Shown in pieces: positions 24,809 through 32,143 of a stretch of DNA of 64,000 bases; position 1 is the first letter of the stretch; every line of letters begins with the position of its first letter. Made by a program: the position numbers and the translations under genes. This DNA comes from Larkinella bovis (GTDB lineage: Bacteria; Bacteroidota; Bacteroidia; Cytophagales; Spirosomataceae). The notes under the pieces were generated by a model that ran no database searches, was not told the DNA's origin, and saw only the letters and a program-made list of their open reading frames with translations. Where the stretch lies: contig NZ_JBHSMA010000002.1 in assembly GCF_042655385.1 (NCBI RefSeq), forward strand, positions 248,001 to 312,000. Reading direction: 5' to 3'.

Positions 24809-27043
24809 TTAATAGTCGATGTAGGTTTTGATGAAATCGTAATAAAGGCCCTGATTGTCAATCAATTCGGTGTGGTTGCCCTGTTCGGCGATGGTCCCGC
24901 CGTCGAACACCAGAATCCGGTCCACGTTCTTGAGCGTGTTGAGTCGGTGCGCAATCGAAAGGATGGTTTTGCCTTTGAACCGTTCGTAAATATTAGTCAG
25001 AATCCGGCGCTCGGTTTCCACATCCAGCGCGCTGCTGGCTTCGTCCAGAATGATGATGTCGGGCTGGTCGGCCACGAACAGCCGCGCAAACCCAATCTTC
25101 AGCACCTGGCCACCCGACAGATTGCTGCCAAAACTGCCGATCATGTGGTTGTAACCCAGGTGGTTGGATTTGATGTAGGCATGCAGGTCGGCCAGCTGGG
25201 CGGCTTCGGCGATCTGTTCCATCGAGGCCGAAAGGTTGGCGCAGCGGATGTTTTCCTTGATGGTGTCGTTGAACACGTAGGTATCCTGCGGAAACAGGTG
25301 AACGTGTTTGCGGAGCGTTTTCGGGTGAATGCTGCGCAGTTCGGTCTCGTCGCAGAAAATCTGCCCCTCGTAGTCGGGGTAGAGATTCATCAGCAGTTTG
25401 ACGAAGGTGGATTTGCCCATTCCGTTCCGACCCACAATCCCGATCCGTTCACCGGCGCGGATTTCGCAGTTCAGGTTTTTCAGGACGTAGTTGGCGTCTT
25501 TCTGCTGGTAGCGAAACGACACGTTCTGAAACCGGATCGTTTTGCCCGAAAACCGGGTTGTTTGTTGCTGCACATCGGCTTGTTCCTCGTCTTCCAGGAA
25601 AATTTCGTTTACTTTTCCGAAACTGACGCTCAGTTGGGTCACCATCATCCAGAGCATGCTGACGCTGTTGATTGAGTTCATCAGCATCATGAAAATGGCC
25701 GTGAACGCCATGTATTGCCCGATGGTCAGGTCGCCCGTGAAAATCTGGTAGGCACCGACCCAGTACACCGCAATCTGGCTGAAAATGAAGATCAGCCGCT
25801 GCATCGAATTGATCAGAATCTGCTTCTCTTCGTCGGCCATCACCGAGTTGATGGACTCGCGGTGGAGGTGTTTCCAGCGCACCAGTTTGTATTTTTCGAG
25901 CGACAGCAGCTTAACGGTTTTGATCCCCAACACCGTATCCAGAAAACCGCCCAGCGACGCCTGATTCTTGTGGTACACCTTCGAGCGCAGGTTTTTGACG
26001 ACCGGAATGAAATACACCGTCGTCAGCCCGTAGGCCGTAAAACACACCAGCGCGATGCTGCCCAGTTGCGTATTGAATCCGAACAGAATCGGGAAGTAAA
26101 TCAGCATGAACACCACGTCCAAAAACTGCTGGATGATGATGGGGTTGGTCAACGCCCGGATGCCGATTCCCTCCTGAAACCGGGCCATAAACTCTTCGCG
26201 TTTGCGGCTGTCGTAGTACTTCTGTTTCAGCGAAATCAGTCGCTCGAAAAACTTGCCCATGAACTCGGTTTCGAACCGGAACCGGTAGTGCATCATCAGC
26301 ATGCTGCGGCCGTACGTCAGCACGACCTGCACGACGAAAACCAGCATCAAACCGGCCAGAATGCCCACGAGCAGTTTTTTATTCTGGTTGACCAGCACGT
26401 TGTCGAGCATGGTTTGCGTAAACAGCGGCAACACCAGCCCCACCAGTTCGAGCACCAGCGAAAACAGGAAAATCTCGGCCAGCACGCGCTGGCCTTCCTT
26501 CAGAATGGGGAGGTACAACTGCCGGAAAATCGACGCTTTTTTCTGGTTGTGTTCCCGGACTGCTTCGGTCAGTTCGGGGCTTTGGTGAAACTTTTCGGTC
26601 GGTTTCAGTTCCAGCACAATGCCGCTCCATTTGTTGCTAAATTCCTCCTTCGAATACCGCGCCTTCCCAAACGAAGGATCAGCCACCCGCACGTAGGTAT
26701 CGGTGGCTTCGTACACCACCACAAAATGCTGGCCTTCGTAATGGGCGACGCAGGGCAGTTGAATCTGCTGCAAATACGAATAATCCAGTTCGTAGCCTTC
26801 CGCCTTGAAACCGAAACTTTCGGACACTTCCATCAGGTCGTACAAGCTGCTGCCTTCGGTATTGACTTCGGCCAGTTTGGTCAGCTGGTACCGGACATCC
26901 CCGGCGCCGTAATGCCGGAAAATCATCGCCAGACAGGTCGGGCCGCAGTCCATACCCGCGCTCTGCTCGACGTGAGGAAACCGGTCCACAAGGGCGTAGG
27001 GACTCATTTTGCCACCCAGAATCGTTTTGAATAGATTTTTCAT
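24809..27043 (-). CDS. lanT: Peptidase-containing ABC exporter (C39 peptidase, LanT type)
   Basis: 744 residues, the full PCAT plan. The C39 peptidase domain (1-150) has the catalytic Cys33 in QSAGMDCGPTCLAMIF, His in YEGQHFVVVYE and Asp in RVADPSFGKAR. Six membrane helices follow (about 165-470). The nucleotide-binding domain has Walker A GRNGMGKST with Lys544, signature LSGGQ at 642-646, Walker B IIILDE at about 667 and the switch His near 699. C39 peptidases cut leaders after a double Gly, which is exactly the NVVGG end of both precursor leaders here. It therefore trims and exports the modified peptides. The ATGA overlap with lanB shows tight coupling. Confidence 0.94.
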   Translation of the reverse strand: MKNLFKTILGGKMSPYALVDRFPHVEQSAGMDCGPTCLAMIFRHYGAGDVRYQLTKLAEVNTEGSSLYDLMEVSESFGFKAEGYELDYSYLQQIQLPCVAHYEGQHFVVVYEATDTYVRVADPSFGKARYSKEEFSNKWSGIVLELKPTEKFHQSPELTEAVREHNQKKASIFRQLYLPILKEGQRVLAEIFLFSLVLELVGLVLPLFTQTMLDNVLVNQNKKLLVGILAGLMLVFVVQVVLTYGRSMLMMHYRFRFETEFMGKFFERLISLKQKYYDSRKREEFMARFQEGIGIRALTNPIIIQQFLDVVFMLIYFPILFGFNTQLGSIALVCFTAYGLTTVYFIPVVKNLRSKVYHKNQASLGGFLDTVLGIKTVKLLSLEKYKLVRWKHLHRESINSVMADEEKQILINSMQRLIFIFSQIAVYWVGAYQIFTGDLTIGQYMAFTAIFMMLMNSINSVSMLWMMVTQLSVSFGKVNEIFLEDEEQADVQQQTTRFSGKTIRFQNVSFRYQQKDANYVLKNLNCEIRAGERIGIVGRNGMGKSTFVKLLMNLYPDYEGQIFCDETELRSIHPKTLRKHVHLFPQDTYVFNDTIKENIRCANLSASMEQIAEAAQLADLHAYIKSNHLGYNHMIGSFGSNLSGGQVLKIGFARLFVADQPDIIILDEASSALDVETERRILTNIYERFKGKTILSIAHRLNTLKNVDRILVFDGGTIAEQGNHTELIDNQGLYYDFIKTYIDY

Positions 27044-30000
27044 GGCTGGCAGACGACGGGTTGCGGGGCGACAGATTTCCGGGCCAGCACGGTTTTTCCG
27101 TAAACCGTCCGGTACTGTTTATGGAGATGGTAGTAGAGCGAATATTCGACAAACCGCTGCCGACTGCGGAACAATCGGTTGACGGTCATGTGAATCAGGC
27201 TGCCGAGCAACGCAAACAGCGGCATTTCCAGCTTTTCCTCGTTGGTCAACTGACAGATCGTCCGAATGAACGGCTGCAAACTTTCCCGGTGGAGCCGGTT
27301 CAGGGCGTAGAAAAACCGGTGCTCGTCGTTCGTTTCGGCCCACAACTCGGTCAGGGCAGTTTCGATGCTTTTGTAGCGGGTGTCCAGTTGCTTCTTCAAT
27401 GCCGGATTGTAGCCAAACTCCTGTCCGTAGGCCGTGGCCTGGGCGTTCGCAAAATCCAGTTTCTGCTTCAGATCAAACCCGAATTCGTCGAGCAGCGAAT
27501 CGATGAGTTTCATACCAAACCGCCAGCGGCATTCTTCGCCCTCCGAACTTTCGATCAGGCTCAGAAACCGCAAAACCGTCAGGCTGTCGTGGTGGAAATA
27601 CTGCTCCACGGTTTCGATGGTGTGGTAGCCGTAGCGTTCCAGTTCGCGGGTGTACGTATCGTTGACGATGGCCGTCACGATTTTATTCGTCAAGTACGGG
27701 GCCAGTGCGTCGTGTAATTCCTGCACCACCAGCCCCAGATAAGCGGGGTTGACCAGGTGAAACCGGAACCGGATGTGAAACGCCGGATCGCGGTACCGGA
27801 TGAAGAAAAACCGGTCGGTCCAGCCCCGTTTGGCAAAGCGTTCTGTCAATGGAAACAGCACCTCGGTCAGCAGGAAGTCGGCGGTTTTGATCCCCGTATA
27901 GAGCTTGTAATACAGCCATTCCGAGCCAGTGAAAAACGTCCGGGTGACCGCCCGCTCCGGTTGGGCCAGAACGGGAGTGGGTTGGGCCGGGACCGCTTCC
28001 GGTTCATTTTTGAAGGCCACGATAAACTGGTTGGTATGCCAGGTTTCGGGCGATTGCACCACCGCGTTGTCGGCCCGGTGCAGAAATTCCCTGATGCGGA
28101 ACGTGTCTTTGGATTTGATCTCGTTGACGAAGGTTTCGGCCAGCCATTGATTTTCCAGGTCGATGTACAACTCGTTGTCGTAATCGAGCAGACAGACATG
28201 ACGTGGAATCCCAAATTGGGTTCGCCAGTGGTCGATTTCGGTTTTCAGCGTGCTCCAGTCTCCTTTTTTGAATGCAGCCACCAGCGGTTTGACGTGCTCG
28301 GCCCGGAGGTTCCAGCGGGCTTCCGACAGGATGATGTTGTCCAGCACGATGCGGGGGATATACACAAAAACCGCATGAGCCGCACCCAAAGCCAACCCGA
28401 TCCACGGCCGAACGCCCTGGCTTTGCAGTTCGCACAGAAAATGATAGATGTCCAGCGAATTGGTCTGGGCAAAATAGTGGGCGTTGGACAGCCGGGGAAC
28501 GATGATTTTGTTCAGCGATTTTGACCGCAAAACGATGCGGTCGCCAACCACCCGAATGACCAGATCCGTCACCGGAATCTGATGCTCCTGGTCTACCGAC
28601 GCCTGGCCGAGGTACGGAATCTGGTAGTGTTTCAGTTGGGGCCGGATGATGATATTTCCGGTGCGGGCTTCGGGCAGGTGGATGATGTCGGCAAAAATGA
28701 CGTCCGGCCAGATCCGGTCTTCGGCCTCACTGATTTGCTGCAAAAGACCCTGTACGGTTTCGTCGGTATGCCCAAACCGACCGAGCAGCGCGGTGCCGGT
28801 GGTGCCGCCGAAACTGTCGAGCAGCAGCATTTCCTGACCCTTCTCCCGAATTACCGAGAACAGGGCGGCATTGGTCGGCGGCAGATTCGGACGAACTGGT
28901 TCCGTGTTTGGCAAATCCGCGTCCGTCAGCGAGATCTGGGCCGCACGGTTGAATTGGGCCTCGGCTACTTTCTGGAAAAGAACCGATTGTTCGGGCGAAA
29001 CCGTGAAGGTCTTTTGGGCTGCGGCACCGGAACCGGCTACCAGGCCGTCCACCAGCGGAGACTCATCGAGCGGTTCCTGCGTGACTGGAAAACCGATCCC
29101 GATTTCGGGGTCGAGAGCCACCACCAGCGGGATTTCTTCGTCTTGGTATTTTTCGTAAAACCGGCTCCGAAACTCATCCAGCGCCCCGTTGCTGGTGGGC
29201 GTCAACTTCAGGAGCGCGGGAATTTTGGCGACCAGCTTATTGATAAGTCCCCGGTTTAGCTGGCCGCAGAACGAGGGTACATACGAATCGATCTGGAAAA
29301 GTACCTTCCGGTCGAAGGGCGTTGACAGAAGGCTCAGGGTATTTTCCACCTGCCGGAGGGTTTCGACGGTGTTTTCCGCTCCACCGGTTTCCAATCCTTT
29401 CAGATCGGTTTTTACCCGCTGCAACAAGGCCATCATTCGGCCAATTTCCTCCGAAGGATGCTGGCCGTGGATGGTTTCCAGAATGGTCAGAATCTGTCCT
29501 AAAAAATCGTCACCCGTTAGCGAGGGCTCCAGCTCACTGACCAGCAACTGAGCGTCAATCACCGCATCCACGAAATCCCGGGCTTCGTCCGCGCTGATTT
29601 CGTCGCTGACCAGTTCGGTTACCAGGGTTTCAATCCGGGCGCCGTTGGCGCAGGTGCGGAGCAAAGCGGTCAGGTAGTCGCTTTGCTCGGCGCTGCTGAG
29701 GTGGTGAATCCGCTGGCCGTTTTCGTACCGGCAGGTGACGTACCGGTATTGATGATTGATTTCGTAGAGGCTGGAGTTGGGGAAAAACCGCAGGTACGGT
29801 TTGACATCGGTCTGCTTTTCCAGATCCTGCGCCAGGGCACAGAGGTAGTTCATGTCCAGCCGGGCGACGCGCCGGATGCTATCGGGCTGGTCGATCCGAA
29901 CGCGGGTGGGGGCGGTGTCGATCGGGGTGGTGGCAAACCCGCCAAACAGACCAAAGGGTGTACAACGGGTGGCGTACCGCGATAAGTATTTGATCAGTGA

Positions 30001-30213
30001 ATACAAAACCCGCCGGGATTTTTCCTCGGGCTGACGGCTGAAATCGAACGGGAGGGCTTCGTCATACAGGGCGGGCGACGCAATGTACAGTGCTTCCCGA
30101 AAAGCCGGATGCTGAAGTTGCTGAGCGAGACGGGCCCAGTCGGGATTGTCGATGGCGGCAAAACCGGCCATTGGAACCCGGACAAAAGCGGTCTCGAAAG
30201 CAGTTGTTTTCAT
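27040..30213 (-). CDS. lanB: Full-length class I lanthipeptide dehydratase
   Basis: 1057 residues. The N-terminal glutamylation domain shows the family landmark RCTPFGLFGG at 83-92 and FPNSSLYEINHQYRY. The C-terminal elimination (SpaB_C / thiopeptide-type) domain, from about 760, shows SEWLYYKLYTG, FFFIRYRDPAFHIRFRF and RELERYG. LanB enzymes activate Ser/Thr of the precursor with glutamate from glutamyl-tRNA and then remove it to form dehydroalanine or dehydrobutyrine. The pinensin cluster of Chitinophaga splits this enzyme in two; here it is one chain. It is the first gene of the tight lanB-lanT-hlyD-lanC unit and lies 147 bases after the first precursor gene, with a hairpin between. Confidence 0.94.
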   Translation of the reverse strand: MKTTAFETAFVRVPMAGFAAIDNPDWARLAQQLQHPAFREALYIASPALYDEALPFDFSRQPEEKSRRVLYSLIKYLSRYATRCTPFGLFGGFATTPIDTAPTRVRIDQPDSIRRVARLDMNYLCALAQDLEKQTDVKPYLRFFPNSSLYEINHQYRYVTCRYENGQRIHHLSSAEQSDYLTALLRTCANGARIETLVTELVSDEISADEARDFVDAVIDAQLLVSELEPSLTGDDFLGQILTILETIHGQHPSEEIGRMMALLQRVKTDLKGLETGGAENTVETLRQVENTLSLLSTPFDRKVLFQIDSYVPSFCGQLNRGLINKLVAKIPALLKLTPTSNGALDEFRSRFYEKYQDEEIPLVVALDPEIGIGFPVTQEPLDESPLVDGLVAGSGAAAQKTFTVSPEQSVLFQKVAEAQFNRAAQISLTDADLPNTEPVRPNLPPTNAALFSVIREKGQEMLLLDSFGGTTGTALLGRFGHTDETVQGLLQQISEAEDRIWPDVIFADIIHLPEARTGNIIIRPQLKHYQIPYLGQASVDQEHQIPVTDLVIRVVGDRIVLRSKSLNKIIVPRLSNAHYFAQTNSLDIYHFLCELQSQGVRPWIGLALGAAHAVFVYIPRIVLDNIILSEARWNLRAEHVKPLVAAFKKGDWSTLKTEIDHWRTQFGIPRHVCLLDYDNELYIDLENQWLAETFVNEIKSKDTFRIREFLHRADNAVVQSPETWHTNQFIVAFKNEPEAVPAQPTPVLAQPERAVTRTFFTGSEWLYYKLYTGIKTADFLLTEVLFPLTERFAKRGWTDRFFFIRYRDPAFHIRFRFHLVNPAYLGLVVQELHDALAPYLTNKIVTAIVNDTYTRELERYGYHTIETVEQYFHHDSLTVLRFLSLIESSEGEECRWRFGMKLIDSLLDEFGFDLKQKLDFANAQATAYGQEFGYNPALKKQLDTRYKSIETALTELWAETNDEHRFFYALNRLHRESLQPFIRTICQLTNEEKLEMPLFALLGSLIHMTVNRLFRSRQRFVEYSLYYHLHKQYRTVYGKTVLARKSVAPQPVVCQP

Positions 30214-30260
30214 GACCAGAAGGTATAAGATGGGTATTTGTTGTTGTCAGGCAAGCGAAA

Positions 30261-30289
30261 GGACGAAGGAGAATTGACCTCCCTCGTCC
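30261..30289 (-). terminator. Hairpin between lanA1 and lanB (possible attenuator)
   Basis: GGACGAAGGAG (30261-30271) pairs with CTCCCTCGTCC (30279-30289) at 10 of 11 positions across a 7-base loop. On the minus strand it is followed by TTTCGCTT, a weak T tract. Partial read-through here would give more precursor than enzyme transcript. Confidence 0.5.
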
Positions 30290-30360
30290 CGGTTTTTAGA
30301 GTGGAAAAGAAGGAGCGAATCGATTCTTTCCCGGATTTGTACTTTGCGGAAGAGCAGAGA

Positions 30361-30501
30361 TTACGGTTCGCAGATCTTGCTGGTGCAGGCGGATTCGGTT
30401 TCCCGTTTCGGACGGCCCCCCACGACGTTCAGGGCTTGCGCTTTGGACAGTGAAAGAATGGTGTCAGTTTTCAGCGTGATTTTTGAAACTTGCTTTTTCA
30501 T
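30361..30501 (-). CDS. lanA1: Class I lanthipeptide precursor peptide 1
   Basis: 46 codons, too short for most gene callers. The leader of 29 residues begins MKKQVSKITLKTD, continues with SLSKAQALNVVGG and ends in a double Gly. The core is RPKRETESACTSKICEP. It has two Cys (core 10 and 15) and four Ser/Thr, and two T-x3-C spacings (Thr6-Cys10, Thr11-Cys15) that could form two rings. 25 of the first 32 residues are identical to the second precursor. The LKTD block fits the region of class I leaders that binds LanB. It lies directly upstream of lanB with its own conserved upstream block. Leader ending, core composition and the lanB/lanC/C39 context make the call strong. Confidence 0.92.
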   Translation of the reverse strand: MKKQVSKITLKTDTILSLSKAQALNVVGGRPKRETESACTSKICEP

Positions 30502-30578
30502 TGGTATTTGTGCGTTTACTGGTGTGTGATAAGCCTAGGCTGTGTCGTTCCTTCCCGTGGCCTTTTGGGTTGGGCCGA

Positions 30579-30650
30579 TACAAAGATGCGGAGCCGTCGG
30601 ACGTTCCGGAAAACGCAGCTTGTAACGGGTGGAAATGGGTTGGTAACTGG
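30579..30650 (-). promoter_or_regulatory. Conserved promoter/operator block of lanA1
   Basis: On the minus strand CATCTTTGTA (30579-30588) resembles the TAnnTTTG -7 box, about 78 bases before the ATG. Farther upstream two GTTAC words (plus-strand GTAAC at 30622-30626 and 30643-30647) sit exactly 21 bases apart. The same elements recur at almost the same distances before lanA2, while the sequence between is poorly conserved. This suggests a promoter with an activator site. Confidence 0.6.
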
Positions 30651-30682
30651 CGGAAAACCGTCCGTGACCGGTTGCCTTCGTT

Positions 30683-31621
30683 TCAGGCGGCCGTTGCCAG
30701 CGTTGCCGGAACGAAAACAGAACCGGCGTAGGCGCTGCGGTGCCGGGCCAGCAGTTCGATGCCGTTCCGTTTGTGGGCGGTTTCTTCGGCCATGTTCATG
30801 AAAATGAACTCATCCACGCCGTAGAGTTCCTGCCACTTCGCCAGTTCATCCAGAATGAAGGTCGGGGAGCCGATGAGTTCGTTGTACAGCCCAAACGGCC
30901 GTTGCAGCTCTGCCTGGATTCGGCAGGCCTGTCGGGTGGTTTCGGCACAAATCCCGGCTACAGCCAGGTTGATTTCCGGCTCCCGCCCGTGCTTTTCGGA
31001 GAAAACCGCCCGGTATTCCTGCAATTTTTCGGCTTCCCGCTGGTGATCGATAATCTCGGTATGGAACACCGATTTGCAGAGCGAACCCGCCGGGCGGGCC
31101 AGCGCCGGAATATTGTTGAGGTTGGCACTCAGCGACCAGTAGGTAGGCACATACCCGCCGACCGGTGCAATCAGTCCGGTGTTTTTCTCGGCGTATAAAT
31201 ACTCGTACAGGTCCGTACTGTTTTTCACAAACCGCGCCACTTTCACTGCCGGAACCGACAAATCCACCTCCGGAACCAAAAGAGTCCGGATTTCCGGCGG
31301 AACCCCGCCCCCGGCCACGCCCAGATCGATGCGGTTGGGAAACAGGTTGTTCAGCACTTTAAACGTCGACGCCACGCGGTACGGATTATGAAATGCCATC
31401 AGCAAACCGGCCACCCCGACCCTGATCTCGCTGGTCATACCGGCAATGATCGGCAGCAGTACTTCGGGATTGCTGTAGGGGGCCACCGTGCCGTAGTGTT
31501 CGCCGAGCCAGAACCGGGTGTAGCCCAGTTCTTCGGCCAGTTGCGCATACTCCAAAATAGTATCGACGATGTCCAGCGGACTGACACATCCCGTTCCGAA
31601 CTCAAGAAGTCCCAGTTTCAT
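30683..31621 (-). CDS. Luciferase-like (LLM) flavin/F420 oxidoreductase in the lanthipeptide cluster
   Basis: 312 residues from MKLGLLEFGTG; the frame reaches 16 codons further up to 31669, but family members begin at this strand. TIM-barrel landmarks of 'group 1' luciferase-like enzymes are visible: YAQLAEELGYTRFWLGEHYG, VGVAGLLMAFHNPYRVA, LNNLFPNRIDLGVAGGG and a C-terminal IFMNMAEETAHKRN. The family uses FMNH2 or F420H2. Some lanthipeptide clusters carry an F420-dependent member (LanJC) that reduces dehydroalanine to D-Ala; a monooxygenase acting on the peptide is the alternative. It lies between the two precursor genes on the same strand, behind lanA2 and an attenuator-like hairpin, so tailoring is a reasonable inference. 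Confidence 0.85.
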   Translation of the reverse strand: MKLGLLEFGTGCVSPLDIVDTILEYAQLAEELGYTRFWLGEHYGTVAPYSNPEVLLPIIAGMTSEIRVGVAGLLMAFHNPYRVASTFKVLNNLFPNRIDLGVAGGGVPPEIRTLLVPEVDLSVPAVKVARFVKNSTDLYEYLYAEKNTGLIAPVGGYVPTYWSLSANLNNIPALARPAGSLCKSVFHTEIIDHQREAEKLQEYRAVFSEKHGREPEINLAVAGICAETTRQACRIQAELQRPFGLYNELIGSPTFILDELAKWQELYGVDEFIFMNMAEETAHKRNGIELLARHRSAYAGSVFVPATLATAA

Positions 31622-31668
31622 GATTGTGGGGGTGACTAATGGACGAAGTGAAGAGAATAGAAAAGACA

Positions 31669-31695
31669 AAGCAGCATTTGGTGAAAATGCTGCTT
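31669..31695 (-). terminator. Perfect 11-bp hairpin after lanA2 (attenuator)
   Basis: AAGCAGCATTT (31669-31679) is exactly complementary to 31685-31695 with a 5-base loop. Read on the minus strand it is followed by TGTCTTTTCT. It lies between the lanA2 stop and the LLM gene start, so it probably ends most lanA2 transcripts and lets a fraction continue into the oxidoreductase gene. Confidence 0.7.
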
Positions 31696-31740
31696 CGACA
31701 TCATCGGGTTAGGGGATTGGGCCAACCCGGTCCGGTCGGA

Positions 31741-31887
31741 TTAGAGCTCCGTCGGGCAATAGCCTTTCGTGGTGCAGCCGCCATTGGTTTGTTTCGGACG
31801 GCCCCCCACGACGTTCGCAGCCTGTGCTTTGGACAACGAAATGATTTGATCAGTTTTTAGCGACAATTTGGCAATTTGCTTTTTCAT
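31741..31887 (-). CDS. lanA2: Class I lanthipeptide precursor peptide 2
   Basis: 48 codons. Leader MKKQIAKLSLKTD ... SLSKAQAANVVGG, 29 residues, double-Gly end. The core is RPKQTNGGCTTKGYCPTEL, with two Cys (core 9 and 15) and four Thr, and no Ser. It again offers two T-x3-C spacings (Thr5-Cys9, Thr11-Cys15), although the rest of the core differs from precursor 1. Both cores begin RPK. It is 1.2 kb upstream of lanA1 with the LLM gene between. The A/T-rich leader TTTTTTTACACC before the ATG is typical of translation starts in this phylum. Confidence 0.92.
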   Translation of the reverse strand: MKKQIAKLSLKTDQIISLSKAQAANVVGGRPKQTNGGCTTKGYCPTEL

Positions 31888-31966
31888 GGTGTAAAAAAAT
31901 GGTGTGATTTTGTGTGCCTACTCTGCGTCGGTTTTCGGCTTCCCCGGCGGCTTTGTTGGTGTTGCC

Positions 31967-32040
31967 GGTACAAACTTGACATTCTGGGGGCGAATCCTGA
32001 AATCACATCTTGTAACGGGTAGAGATTTATTGGCAACTGG
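31967..32040 (-). promoter_or_regulatory. Conserved promoter/operator block of lanA2
   Basis: Minus-strand CAAGTTTGTA (31969-31978) lies about 82 bases before the lanA2 ATG. GTAAC (32012-32016) and GCAAC (32033-32037) on the plus strand are 21 bases apart, as before lanA1. CTTGTAACGGGT is identical in both blocks. Together they indicate that the precursor and its control region were duplicated as a unit or kept under the same regulator. Confidence 0.6.
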
Positions 32041-32143
32041 CAGGAATCGGCCCATAGGTCGTTGGCGGGTGGTTGGGTTGGGCAATAATGCTCTACCCGT
32101 GGCAATCGCTCGGTCTGAAAAAGAAGGAAAACCGGGCAACCCG

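Noticed and set aside
30344..30529. Plus-strand short frames over the lanA1 region
   Set aside because: The minus-strand 46-codon frame has a leader, GG site and core that fit the surrounding operon; the plus-strand frames have no recognisable content.
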